Source: an uncultured Clostridia bacterium (lineage in GTDB: Bacteria; Bacillota; Peptococcia; Peptococcales; Peptococcaceae). Taken from it: 64,000 nt of DNA. Position 1 is the stretch's first letter. Each line of letters starts with the position of its first letter. Below the pieces are notes generated by a model. That model searched no databases. It worked only from the letters and a program-made list of their open reading frames with translations, and was not told the origin of the DNA. Made by a program: the position numbers and the translations under genes. The stretch lies in NCBI GenBank assembly GCA_944391625.1, contig CALXUG010000001.1, positions 1-64,000 on the forward strand, given 5' to 3'. Positions 18,251 through 26,637 of the stretch are shown piece after piece.

Positions 18251-19169
18251 TCTGTTTTCCTCCCTCCAGAATGTTGGTAATCAAGAACCCTTCTCGAATA
18301 CCTTCTTTGATTACACATATCTTTTTTACACCGGTATATTCCGCTACCGTAGTAATAGCCAATAACCCCGGCATCAAAGAACACAACCGTTCCGGAAACA
18401 GCCGATTTATGATTCTGACACCATTTAACCCCAGTTCCTGTACGGTTCTTAACAATTCCTTCAACTGCGCTACTGTAATTGTAGTACCTTCTTCCATTTT
18501 ACTCAGCCCCTGCAAACTCTGAAACAGTTTTGCACAGGCTCTTCCAGTACCACCCATAATATACAGCGTATCCATATTGGTTTTTGAAAAATCCGGCCCT
18601 TCCTGCAGCAAGGTACGCACCTGTTTGCAGATGGCGTTGCGTTCTTTACCGGAAGGCAGTACACCGGAAACATATTGATTATACAGACGCAGACAGCCGA
18701 TTTCATAGCTGGCGCTGTCAATCAGTTTATCCCCCTGATAAGAGAATAACTGACCGCTGCCGCCGCCCAAATCGAGGCCCAATGCTTTAGGCTGTTTCAG
18801 ATAATGTTTCAGGCTGACATAATCATAATATGCTTCTTCCTGCCCGGATATCACAACAATCTCCACACCGGTTTGCTGTTTTACTTGCTCTAAAACCGCA
18901 TCCCCGTTTTTCAGTGCACGCAGCGCAGAAGTAGCAAAATAAAAAGTTTTCTCACAAGGCAATGCTGTAAAAAGACGCTGCAGACTTTCCACTGCCTGAC
19001 CCAATCGTTCTATCCCGTCAGCGCTCAGCCGTTGGTCTTCCACATAACTGATAATCTCTGCATATTCTTTTTCTGATAAAACTTTCTTCCATTTTGCACC
19101 ATCTAGTTCATAAATCACTGCATGGATGGTATTTGAACCAATATCCATCAGACCATATCGCATACCCAT
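18237..19169 (-). CDS. ppx: Exopolyphosphatase / Ppx-GppA phosphatase
   Basis: This enzyme removes terminal phosphates from polyphosphate (or hydrolyses pppGpp). The 310-residue protein is the short, two-domain form of the sugar-kinase/actin-fold family. It has phosphate-binding loops DIGSNTIHAVIYELDG and LGLDLGGGSGQLFS, and the later IMGGTGRACAKLF segment. The start at 19169 has AAGG eight bases upstream. It is first in a ppx-ppk operon, so the degrading and making enzymes are expressed together. Confidence 0.92.
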   Translation of the reverse strand: MGMRYGLMDIGSNTIHAVIYELDGAKWKKVLSEKEYAEIISYVEDQRLSADGIERLGQAVESLQRLFTALPCEKTFYFATSALRALKNGDAVLEQVKQQTGVEIVVISGQEEAYYDYVSLKHYLKQPKALGLDLGGGSGQLFSYQGDKLIDSASYEIGCLRLYNQYVSGVLPSGKERNAICKQVRTLLQEGPDFSKTNMDTLYIMGGTGRACAKLFQSLQGLSKMEEGTTITVAQLKELLRTVQELGLNGVRIINRLFPERLCSLMPGLLAITTVAEYTGVKKICVIKEGIREGFLITNILEGGKQNAAK

Positions 19170-19236
19170 GTAACGACCTTCCTTATTATCAAAATTTCTC
19201 AAATTCTCATTTCTTATGATACCCTGTTCTTGCTAT

Positions 19237-19265
19237 ATTATATCGCTATTATTTACGGTTTTCAA
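19237..19265 (-). promoter_or_regulatory. ppx-ppk promoter
   Basis: Minus strand TTGAAA, 17 bases, TATAAT, in the gap after the symporter gene. Confidence 0.65.
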
Positions 19266-19327
19266 TGACAGAAACAGCAATGTTGCTGCTATTGGGAAGA
19301 AAACAGACCTGCAACTACTCTTCGGCT

Positions 19328-21028
19328 TTATTTTGTTTCCGCAGCCGCTATTTTTTTCTTATTTTCTATTACAAATACAGCAATGTGGGAACAATAATCA
19401 CCGATACGTTCCAGATTATGCAAAATTTCCGTATAAACAACGGTCATTTCCGGTGTGCAAACACCTTCGTTCAAACGGTTTAAATGTTTTTTGCGCAGCC
19501 GATGCTCCAGCTGATTGATATTGTTTTCCAGTTCTAAGACCTCTGTTGCAGCAGCAACATCGTTGGTTTTCAGCACATCTGTAACTTTTTCCACCATATT
19601 TTCCACCATATTTTCCACCAATTCAAACGTACCGCTCATTTCTTCCAATGCGGATTCAGAAAAGGCCGAATCTTTCCCCATTTTCTGTTTCATCTTGTGT
19701 ACAATGCTGGTGCAGCTGTCGCTGATTCGTTCAACATTGCTGGAAACTTCCATAATACCAGCCAGACGAATACTTTGTTCCTCGTTCAGGTAGCCGGTTG
19801 TAAACAATGTTGACATATACCGCACAATTTTATCCTGCAAGACATCAATATGATCTTCCGTTTCAATAACAAACTCCATGGCTTCTTTATCATCATGCAG
19901 TACACTTTTTCTGGTATTCCGTACCATGTCAGAAACAATTTCGTTCACATTGCTGATTTCCTGTAATACCAGGTGCATGGCAAATTCAGGCTGATCCAAC
20001 AACCGTTCATCAATATACTGCAATCTTCCTTTTTCCAGATCTTTTACATCTTCACCAGGAATAATGGTTGTCACAATTTTCACCATCAAAGGCAGCAGCG
20101 GTACCCAGATAAGCGTATTGGTCACATTAAATAATGTGTGCGCATTGGCAATCTGGCGGGAGATTACGTCCACTTCCGCTCCGCTGGGTGAAATACTCTG
20201 TACCACCCAGGCAAACTGCGGAATAAACCAAATAAACAGAAAAGTCCCTGTAATATTAAAAATACTGTGAGAAAGCGCAGTTCTTCTGGCATTTTTAGAT
20301 TGGCCGATGGAAGCCAGCAATGCTGTGATGGTAGTACCGATATTGTCCCCAAACAAAATAGGAATGGCACCCTGCAATCCCAAAATACTGCTGACACCGT
20401 CAGGACCGGCCTGAGATGCAAAATTCTGCAAAACAGCAATGGTAGCACTACTGCTCTGCACCACAACGGTCATCAAAGTCCCCACCAATACGCCCAGAAC
20501 AGGCACATCTGCAACCTGATCAATCAGGCTTACAAAAACCGGACTGGAAGCCAGTGGTTTCATCACAGAGCCCATAGTTTCGATCCCTAAAAACAAAAGA
20601 CCGAAGGCAAAGACGGTTTCCCCGATATATTTAATATTTTCTTTTTTGGCAAAAAAGTAAATCAGAAAACCAACCACAATAATTGGCCAAATATAATCAC
20701 TAATTTTAAAGGCAATCAATTGGGCTGTCATGGTCGTCCCAATGTTGGCGCCAAAAATAATTGAAATCGCCTGCGGCAGTTTCAGCAAACCGGCACTGAC
20801 AAAACCGATGGCCATTACTGTTGTAGCACTACTGCTCTGCAATACCGCAGTCGTTACTGCACCGGCCAGCACACCCATGACAGCATTCTTTGTCAACAGG
20901 CCAAGAATATAACGCATCTTTTCCCCTGCAACTTTCTGCAGTCCTTCGCTCATCATGTTCATACCGAACAGGAAAATAGCCAGACCTCCAAATAATCCAA
21001 ACAGGGTTTTTACAACTTCATTTTCCAT
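19328..21028 (-). CDS. Na+/phosphate symporter with PhoU-like domain
   Basis: This 566-residue protein belongs to the NptA/YjbB family of Na+/Pi cotransporters. Two inverted halves each contain a QSSSAT motif (VLQSSSATTVMAIGFVSAG near residue 63 and VVQSSSATIAVLQNF near 188). The C-terminal 200 residues form a PhoU-like helical bundle. GGAGG is seven bases before the ATG. Four Pho-box hexamers lie upstream, so expression is probably raised in phosphate starvation. Together with ppx-ppk it forms a phosphate storage cluster. Confidence 0.93.
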   Translation of the reverse strand: MENEVVKTLFGLFGGLAIFLFGMNMMSEGLQKVAGEKMRYILGLLTKNAVMGVLAGAVTTAVLQSSSATTVMAIGFVSAGLLKLPQAISIIFGANIGTTMTAQLIAFKISDYIWPIIVVGFLIYFFAKKENIKYIGETVFAFGLLFLGIETMGSVMKPLASSPVFVSLIDQVADVPVLGVLVGTLMTVVVQSSSATIAVLQNFASQAGPDGVSSILGLQGAIPILFGDNIGTTITALLASIGQSKNARRTALSHSIFNITGTFLFIWFIPQFAWVVQSISPSGAEVDVISRQIANAHTLFNVTNTLIWVPLLPLMVKIVTTIIPGEDVKDLEKGRLQYIDERLLDQPEFAMHLVLQEISNVNEIVSDMVRNTRKSVLHDDKEAMEFVIETEDHIDVLQDKIVRYMSTLFTTGYLNEEQSIRLAGIMEVSSNVERISDSCTSIVHKMKQKMGKDSAFSESALEEMSGTFELVENMVENMVEKVTDVLKTNDVAAATEVLELENNINQLEHRLRKKHLNRLNEGVCTPEMTVVYTEILHNLERIGDYCSHIAVFVIENKKKIAAAETK

Positions 21029-21081
21029 CTTTCATCCTCCAAAGTTTGATAAAATCAATCTAACATAATGTCCCAAATTTG

Positions 21082-21136
21082 ATTATAAAGAATTTGTGTA
21101 AAATAACAACAAAAAGTTATGTAAAATTTATGTTAA
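21082..21136 (-). promoter_or_regulatory. Pho-box promoter of the Na+/Pi symporter gene
   Basis: On the minus strand four hexamers TTAACA, TTTACA, TTTTGT and TTTTAC repeat every 11 bp (21131, 21120, 21109, 21098). They end 10 bases before TATAAT (21082-21087). This is the PhoP arrangement of Bacillus (TTAACA-type repeats with five-base gaps replacing a -35). The rest of the 21029-21262 gap is AT-rich with nothing else recognised. Confidence 0.65.
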
Positions 21137-21261
21137 ATTTATATAGAAGTATTATAAAAGCTTTTGCTGATAAACAAAATTTATAGATTGCAACAAAATT
21201 AATAACAGATACATATATTTGGGCAAAAAATTCTCCGCACGTTCGTACTGTACAACATCAA

Positions 21262-21305
21262 AAAACAGCACCCTGTACAAAATTGATAGCCAGGATGCTG
21301 TTTTA
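21262..21305 (-). terminator. Terminator of the small gene at 21303
   Basis: AAAACAGCATCCTG and CAGGGTGCTGTTTT pair with one wobble, followed on the minus strand by T-rich sequence. The first arm overlaps the stop codon. Confidence 0.75.
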
Positions 21306-21611
21306 TTGGGTGTTGTTCTGCTCCAAAATTCCTAATACATCAACATTTTCCACGGTGTTGCTTAAACCGGCTGCCAGAATATCCTGCTCCAGATCAGTGC
21401 CTGTTTCTCCCTGAAAAGGCTCCAGCAATGTTTCTAACGCACTGGCTGCACGCAGGTCAATCAGCTCGCCCAATAAGGTTGACAGTCCCAGCAAAAACAC
21501 GTTGCCGATATACTGCATTGCTGCCGGACAGGATTTTTGACAATACGGCCGTGTACACTGCTGTCTTTGCCGAACTGCTTTTCTTCCATCATAGCCCATA
21601 TTCCGTCGCAA
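21303..21611 (-). CDS. Small protein of unknown function
   Basis: The 102-residue product would start at a TTG with GGGAGGG seven bases upstream (an ATG four codons later is an alternative). It has a basic Cys-containing N-terminal part (RPYCQKSCPAAMQYIGNVF), a short hydrophobic stretch and an acidic C-terminal part. No family is recognised. The ribosome binding site and the terminator immediately downstream support a real gene. Confidence 0.5.
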   Translation of the reverse strand: MRRNMGYDGRKAVRQRQQCTRPYCQKSCPAAMQYIGNVFLLGLSTLLGELIDLRAASALETLLEPFQGETGTDLEQDILAAGLSNTVENVDVLGILEQNNTQ

Positions 21612-21798
21612 GAGAATCCCTCCCTGTTATTTAGTATATGAAAATTTCTCATGATGGCCCAGAAAATTTTACTTTCTTACATATAAATCATACTGCTAAG
21701 CCATTTGGCAATGATGCATCGTCTTACAAAAAAATTTTTCCAGCTTGTATATCCCCATCTGTTCTTGCCCATACTACAGAAAGCAGGAGGTGATCAGC

Positions 21799-22065
21799 AT
21801 GTTTGGAAAAACAACCGCAAATGAACCGGCGCAGTTTCCACAGGAACTGGCACGGGTCATCCAAGATGGAGAACAGCATGGCGTTACAGAAGAAATGATG
21901 GTAAAAGGCATGGTGAGTGTCGGCAACCTGATGGGGCAATTTGTAAAGCCCGACTCTCCAGAAGAAGCATTAATGAAAGAAATGTGGGAATCTGCCAATG
22001 ACCAGGAAAAGAATGCAGTTGCCCAGATGGTCTTAAAAGTAGGTCGTAAAAAATTAGGCCGCTAA
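21799..22065 (+). CDS. DUF3243 family protein
   Basis: The 88-residue protein resembles the YmfJ/DUF3243 family: a helical body ending in EEALMKEMWESANDQEKN and AVAQMVLKVG. Its function is unknown. The ATG at 21799 has a very strong site (AGGAGGTGATC). It is monocistronic with a terminator at 22103. Confidence 0.72.
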   Translation: MFGKTTANEPAQFPQELARVIQDGEQHGVTEEMMVKGMVSVGNLMGQFVKPDSPEEALMKEMWESANDQEKNAVAQMVLKVGRKKLGR

Positions 22066-22102
22066 TGATTTTTTGTTTTTCATTTTCTCCCCTCATTATG
22101 AT

Positions 22103-22142
22103 AAAAAAAGTGTTGTTCCGTCTCTGGAGCAACACTTTTTTA
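22103..22142. terminator. Bidirectional terminator
   Basis: AAGTGTTGTTCC and GGAGCAACACTT pair with one wobble and are flanked by A7 and T6. It separates the convergent DUF3243 and AEC transporter genes. Confidence 0.85.
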
Positions 22143-22156
22143 TATAGCTATATTTA

Positions 22157-23065
22157 TTAAAAAATCATCATAATAATATTAATAGCAATCAGGCTGATTG
22201 GCACTGTGATAGAGCTGAGCGCACCATATACCGATGGCTTACAGCCGCACTGGCTGCAAAAATTAGGCGTTAAACTGGTAATGGGTGCCAATAAAATCAA
22301 ATACAGCACCATTTTCTCTGTCTGAGATAAGGGCAGAAAATACCAGGCAAAGGTAGCAATGGCCAGCGCACCCAACAAGCGAATCAGCAAAATGGTCACA
22401 ATATTGCCCAAATCATGACGGTCAATATCAATGTCAAAGGTAATCCCTAACATAATCATAGTTAAAATAATGGTAGGGGCTCCTATCATCCCTGCAATCT
22501 CATACACAGGTTCGGGCAGCCGAATACCCAGCAGAGAGAGCGCCAGCATAATCAAATAGGTATCAAAGGGCACAGAAGAAAACAACCGGCGGAAAAAAAC
22601 TGCCCAACGCATGCTGCGTTCTTTGTCAGTATAACGGGCGGCTAAAGCATAGGTGCCGCCTGCTGCCATAATAGAATTGCCAATATCATACATACTGGTG
22701 GCAATCACAGCGGCTGGCGGAAAAATAGAAGCGATAATGGGCGTGGCATAAGCGCCGATATTATTGCCGGAACAATTCAGCATATATAAGGCTTTTTCTG
22801 TACTGCTTTTGTTGCGGGCAAAAAACAACCCTGTATAACATAACACCAGATTCGCCCCAATCCCCAATACAAACATTAAAATTAATGTCGGCACTGGCGT
22901 AAAATCTTTAAAAAAACTGATAAACAGGCAAGGCATCGTAATATACAGCATAACTTTACTCAATACAAATCGGTCTTCCAACCGAAACAGACCAACTTTT
23001 TTGCCCGCAAACCCCAAGACAATCAACAATAAAAAACCTGCCGACTTTATCAATAATTGTTCCAT
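22157..23065 (-). CDS. AEC-family (auxin efflux carrier/malate permease type) transporter
   Basis: This 302-residue membrane protein has ten hydrophobic helices in two five-helix halves, with the mid-protein NCSGNNIGAYATPII segment seen in bacterial AEC carriers such as malate permeases. The substrate cannot be deduced, but organic acids are usual. GAGGT is upstream of the ATG. It is a single gene. Confidence 0.85.
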   Translation of the reverse strand: MEQLLIKSAGFLLLIVLGFAGKKVGLFRLEDRFVLSKVMLYITMPCLFISFFKDFTPVPTLILMFVLGIGANLVLCYTGLFFARNKSSTEKALYMLNCSGNNIGAYATPIIASIFPPAAVIATSMYDIGNSIMAAGGTYALAARYTDKERSMRWAVFFRRLFSSVPFDTYLIMLALSLLGIRLPEPVYEIAGMIGAPTIILTMIMLGITFDIDIDRHDLGNIVTILLIRLLGALAIATFAWYFLPLSQTEKMVLYLILLAPITSLTPNFCSQCGCKPSVYGALSSITVPISLIAINIIMMIF

Positions 23066-23199
23066 GTTAAAACCTCATTTTAATCAAAATATATTGTATG
23101 TTATTCTAAATTGTAAAAAAATTATGATTGCTTTTTATACGTCTATTTTGACATAACCATATCAGTTTTTCTATCTTCTTTCTTATTCAGAGCATACAA

Positions 23200-23224
23200 A
23201 AAGCGGACCGCGCAGGTCCGCTTT
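23200..23224 (-). terminator. trxA terminator
   Basis: A 10-bp perfect stem (AAAGCGGACC with GGTCCGCTTT) has a five-base loop, followed on the minus strand by TTG. It follows the trxA stop. Confidence 0.8.
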
Positions 23225-23240
23225 GATTGTATAGATACTT

Positions 23241-23564
23241 TTAGTTTTCCAACAATTTGGCAATTTCAGCTTTTGGACGGAAACCAACAATTCTGTTTGC
23301 TTCCTGGCCGCCTTTGAATACAATCAGAGTAGGAATACTCATAACACCGTAGGACTGAGCAATTCTGCCGCAGTCATCCACATTCAGTTTGCAGACTTTT
23401 GCTTTTCCTGCATAGTCATCTGCCAGTTCATCAATCAGCGGAGCGATCATTTTGCAAGGACCGCACCATGCTGCCCAGAAATCCACCAGAACAGGAGTTT
23501 CGCACTGCAGTACTTCTGCACGGAAATTGTCCTCGGTTAACATTACAATATTAGCATTTGCCAT
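23241..23564 (-). CDS. trxA: Thioredoxin
   Basis: Thioredoxin is the general dithiol reductant. The 107-residue protein has FWAAWCGPCKM with the WCGPC active site (about residues 30-34) and the cis-Pro motif MSIPTLIVF. The ATG at 23564 has GGGAGG ten bases upstream; longer starts are not supported. Its own promoter lies at 23610-23638. Confidence 0.97.
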   Translation of the reverse strand: MANANIVMLTEDNFRAEVLQCETPVLVDFWAAWCGPCKMIAPLIDELADDYAGKAKVCKLNVDDCGRIAQSYGVMSIPTLIVFKGGQEANRIVGFRPKAEIAKLLEN

Positions 23565-23609
23565 AATAAAAAAACCTCCCATATAGATACATAAAATCAA
23601 TATGCATAT

Positions 23610-23638
23610 AGTTTACAAAATACTGACGCAAAAGTCAA
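23610..23638 (-). promoter_or_regulatory. trxA promoter
   Basis: Minus strand TTGACT, 17 bases, TAAACT, in the gap between tcdA and trxA. Confidence 0.7.
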
Positions 23639-23645
23639 TGTCCAA

Positions 23646-24362
23646 TTAAGATTCTCTCCGCAACAATTGCTGGATCACATGTCCTGCCAACAGCAATCCT
23701 GCTACAGAAGGCACATAAGAAATGCTGCCCGGCGTCCGCTTTCCTTCTGCCGAAGTTACCAAAGGCGTATCAACCGGTTTGGCGGTGGAATACAGCACTT
23801 CTACGCCAGAAACAATTCCCCGATCCCGCAGCTCTTTCCGCATCACCCGCGCCAACGGACAGGTGTGGGTTTTACTGATATCTGTAATTTCAAATTTTGT
23901 TGCGTCCAGCTTATTGGCAGTACCCATACTGCTGATGACCGGAATGTTTCGGCTGCGTCCGTATTGAATCAGCGCCAGCTTTGCGGTAACGGTATCCACT
24001 GCATCAATGATATAATCATAGGTTTGTCCGTCTAACACTGCATCTGTATTGTCTGCCAACAAAAAAGCCTGCCGCAAATGTACTTGTATGTCCGGATTGA
24101 TAGCGGCAATCCGCGCTGCCATCACCTGCACCTTAGGCTGCCCAATGGTTGCCTGTGTAGCATGAATCTGCCGATTCAGATTGGTGGGATCTACCACATC
24201 ACTGTCAATAAAAGTCAACGTGCCCACACCGGCTCGCGCCAGCGCTTCCGCTGCAAAAGAACCAACACCGCCAATACCGGCAAGCAGTACATGGGACTGC
24301 TGTAACTGATCAAGCCCTTGCTGCCCGATCAGCATTCTGGTTCGGTCATAGATATCTGCCAT
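23646..24362 (-). CDS. tcdA: tRNA threonylcarbamoyladenosine dehydratase (ThiF/E1-like)
   Basis: TcdA activates t6A37 of tRNA with ATP and cyclises it to ct6A. The 238-residue protein has the nucleotide-binding loop LLAGIGGVGSFAAEALARAG, the FIDSDVVDPTNLNRQ motif and IIDAVDTVTAKLAL, all typical of the E1-like superfamily and of the CsdL/TcdA branch. AGGAG is nine bases before the ATG. It follows pyk closely. Confidence 0.88.
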   Translation of the reverse strand: MADIYDRTRMLIGQQGLDQLQQSHVLLAGIGGVGSFAAEALARAGVGTLTFIDSDVVDPTNLNRQIHATQATIGQPKVQVMAARIAAINPDIQVHLRQAFLLADNTDAVLDGQTYDYIIDAVDTVTAKLALIQYGRSRNIPVISSMGTANKLDATKFEITDISKTHTCPLARVMRKELRDRGIVSGVEVLYSTAKPVDTPLVTSAEGKRTPGSISYVPSVAGLLLAGHVIQQLLRRES

Positions 24363-24389
24363 GTAGATCTTCTCCTGTTTTCATTATCA

Positions 24390-26135
24390 TTATTGAATCC
24401 CTGTCTGTCCTTTATAAATAATGCCCGAATCTAATTCCAGAGTAATGAGTTCCCCACTTTCCACCAACTCTGTAATATGGCCGGCACCGATAATAATCGG
24501 TTTATTGCTGCTTAAAGCGGCAATGGCGCCATGAGAAGACATGCCCTCGGCCTCTGTCACAAAAGCTTTTGCCTTGGCCATAGCCTGCAAATAGGTGCTG
24601 TCTGTTTCCCGCGTCACTAAAATTTCATTATCCTGCACCTGCTGCAAATCTTCAGGCGTATGAATTACCCGGGCAAAACCGGCAATAGAACCGGAGCCAA
24701 ACCCTACACCTTTGGCCAGCATTTTTCCTACCACTTCCACTTTTATCAGGTTTGTAGTACCGGAAATACCCACCGGAACACCGGCGGTCAGCACTACCAC
24801 ATCGCCATCATGCACAAGCCCCTGTTCATGGCTACGCAGCACTGCCTCCTGAATCATATCATCGGTATTAGAAACCGAATGTCCCAGCACCGGAGTTACG
24901 CCCCAAATCAATAATAATTTCTGCTGGGTACGCACTCTGCTGGTCACTGCAATAATCTCTGCATCGGGCCGATATTTAGAAACCTTACGGGCAGTAGAAC
25001 CAGATTCTGTGGCAGTAATAATGGCTTTGGCGCCCAAATGTCCGGCAATGGTACAGGTGGCATAACCAATGGCGTCGGTGATATGCCCTTTGCCAGGATT
25101 TTGCTGCGCTATGGCGCGTCCGGTCAGAGCCGTTTCCGTTGTGACTAAGATTTTTCCCATTGTCTGAATGGCTTCTATAGGATAACTGCCTGCTGCCGTT
25201 TCACCGGAAAGCATAACAGCGTCAGTACCATCAAAAATGGCATTGGCTACATCATTGGCCTCTGCTCTGGTTGGACGCGGATTGCGAATCATAGAATCCA
25301 GCATCTGTGTTGCTGTAATCACCGGCTTACCCGCCTGATTGCATTTTTGAATCATCATCTTTTGCAGCAGAGGAACCTGTTCAGTAGGAATTTCTACACC
25401 CAAATCTCCTCTGGCTACCATCAAACCGTCAGATACCGCCAGAATTTCGTCCAGATGCTCCACACCCTGACCATTTTCAATTTTGGCGATGATGTGCAAA
25501 TCAGCATTGTGCGCTTCTAAAATATGGCGAATCTGCATCACATCATCAGCGCTGCGCACAAAAGAAGCTGCAATAAAATCCACCTGCTGCGCAATGCCAA
25601 ACAAAATATCTGCGCAGTCCTGCTCACTCACTGCCGGCAGATTAAGGGCAACACCGGGAATGTTCACGCCTTTTCGATTTGACAAACGGCCCGAATTCAA
25701 AACACGGCAGCGGATATCCGGCGCCGACAGCTCTAAAACCTCCAGACGAATCAGCCCGTCATCCAATAAAATAGAATCCCCAATATGCAAATCGTCTATG
25801 ATATTTTGATAGCTGATGCTGAACCGCTGTGCGGTCCCTGTGATTGTTTCTGTGGTCAGCACCACTTGCTGCCCCGCTTCTAACTGAACAGAACCGCCTT
25901 CTAAATTGCCGGTGCGAATTTCCGGCCCTTTTGTATCCAGCATAATTGCCACCGGAATTCCTGTCAGCTGAGAAGCCTTGCGAATGGTATCAATCCGTCG
26001 GCCATGTTCCTCATGGGTTCCATGGGAAAAATTCAGCCGCGCTACATTCATCCCGTTTTGCAGCAGTTGCACCAGCGTTTCCAACGATTCACTGGCCGGA
26101 CCAATGGTGCATACAATTTTTGTTTTTTTATGCAT
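24390..26135 (-). CDS. pyk: Pyruvate kinase with C-terminal PEP-utiliser domain
   Basis: The enzyme converts phosphoenolpyruvate and ADP to pyruvate and ATP. The 581-residue protein starts TKIVCTIGPASESLETL, has LNFSHGTHEEH, the MVARGDLGVEIP loop and the TATQMLDSMIRNPRPTRAE signature. From about residue 480 an extra swivelling phosphohistidine-type domain follows, with the TEAEGMSSHGA core, as in Bacillus-type enzymes. It starts four bases after coaD. Confidence 0.97.
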   Translation of the reverse strand: MHKKTKIVCTIGPASESLETLVQLLQNGMNVARLNFSHGTHEEHGRRIDTIRKASQLTGIPVAIMLDTKGPEIRTGNLEGGSVQLEAGQQVVLTTETITGTAQRFSISYQNIIDDLHIGDSILLDDGLIRLEVLELSAPDIRCRVLNSGRLSNRKGVNIPGVALNLPAVSEQDCADILFGIAQQVDFIAASFVRSADDVMQIRHILEAHNADLHIIAKIENGQGVEHLDEILAVSDGLMVARGDLGVEIPTEQVPLLQKMMIQKCNQAGKPVITATQMLDSMIRNPRPTRAEANDVANAIFDGTDAVMLSGETAAGSYPIEAIQTMGKILVTTETALTGRAIAQQNPGKGHITDAIGYATCTIAGHLGAKAIITATESGSTARKVSKYRPDAEIIAVTSRVRTQQKLLLIWGVTPVLGHSVSNTDDMIQEAVLRSHEQGLVHDGDVVVLTAGVPVGISGTTNLIKVEVVGKMLAKGVGFGSGSIAGFARVIHTPEDLQQVQDNEILVTRETDSTYLQAMAKAKAFVTEAEGMSSHGAIAALSSNKPIIIGAGHITELVESGELITLELDSGIIYKGQTGIQ

Positions 26136-26139
26136 ATCG

Positions 26140-26637
26140 CTACCTTCTTTCTGGGCTTAAAGTATTATATTTTTCCTTTAACGCCATTGCCACCGAAGCC
26201 GGCACATATTTTTCCACCATTCCGCCCAAGCTGGCAATGTTCCGCACCTGACTGGAACTGATAAACGAATGTTCCGCGTCGGCAATAAAAAATACCGTCT
26301 CCAATTCCTGACATAAATCTTTGTTAAACAGTGCCATCTGCATCTCATATTCAAAGTCAGATACCATCCGCAATCCCCGCACCAAAGCAGTTGCACCCTG
26401 TTCCCGGGCAAAACCGACCAAAAGACCGGAAAACACCTTAGCCTGTACATTTTCTAAATGGGCCACACTTTCTTTTACCAATGCAGTCCGTTCTTCCAGA
26501 GTAAACAGTGTCTGTTTATTATGGTCGGCCGCTACAGCAATGATAACCTGATCAAACACTTTGGCGGCTCTGGCCAGCACATTCAGATGTCCATTGGTAA
26601 TGGGGTCAAAGGTTCCTGCATATACTGCTGTTTTCAT
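26140..26637 (-). CDS. coaD: Phosphopantetheine adenylyltransferase
   Basis: CoaD makes dephospho-CoA from 4'-phosphopantetheine and ATP. The 165-residue protein has AGTFDPITNGHLNVLARA with the nucleotidyl-transfer TxGH motif (TNGH) and the later VRGLRMVSDFEYE and ISSSQVRNIA segments. AGGAGG inside the end of dnaE serves its ATG, and the genes overlap by four bases (ATGA). Confidence 0.97.
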   Translation of the reverse strand: MKTAVYAGTFDPITNGHLNVLARAAKVFDQVIIAVAADHNKQTLFTLEERTALVKESVAHLENVQAKVFSGLLVGFAREQGATALVRGLRMVSDFEYEMQMALFNKDLCQELETVFFIADAEHSFISSSQVRNIASLGGMVEKYVPASVAMALKEKYNTLSPERR

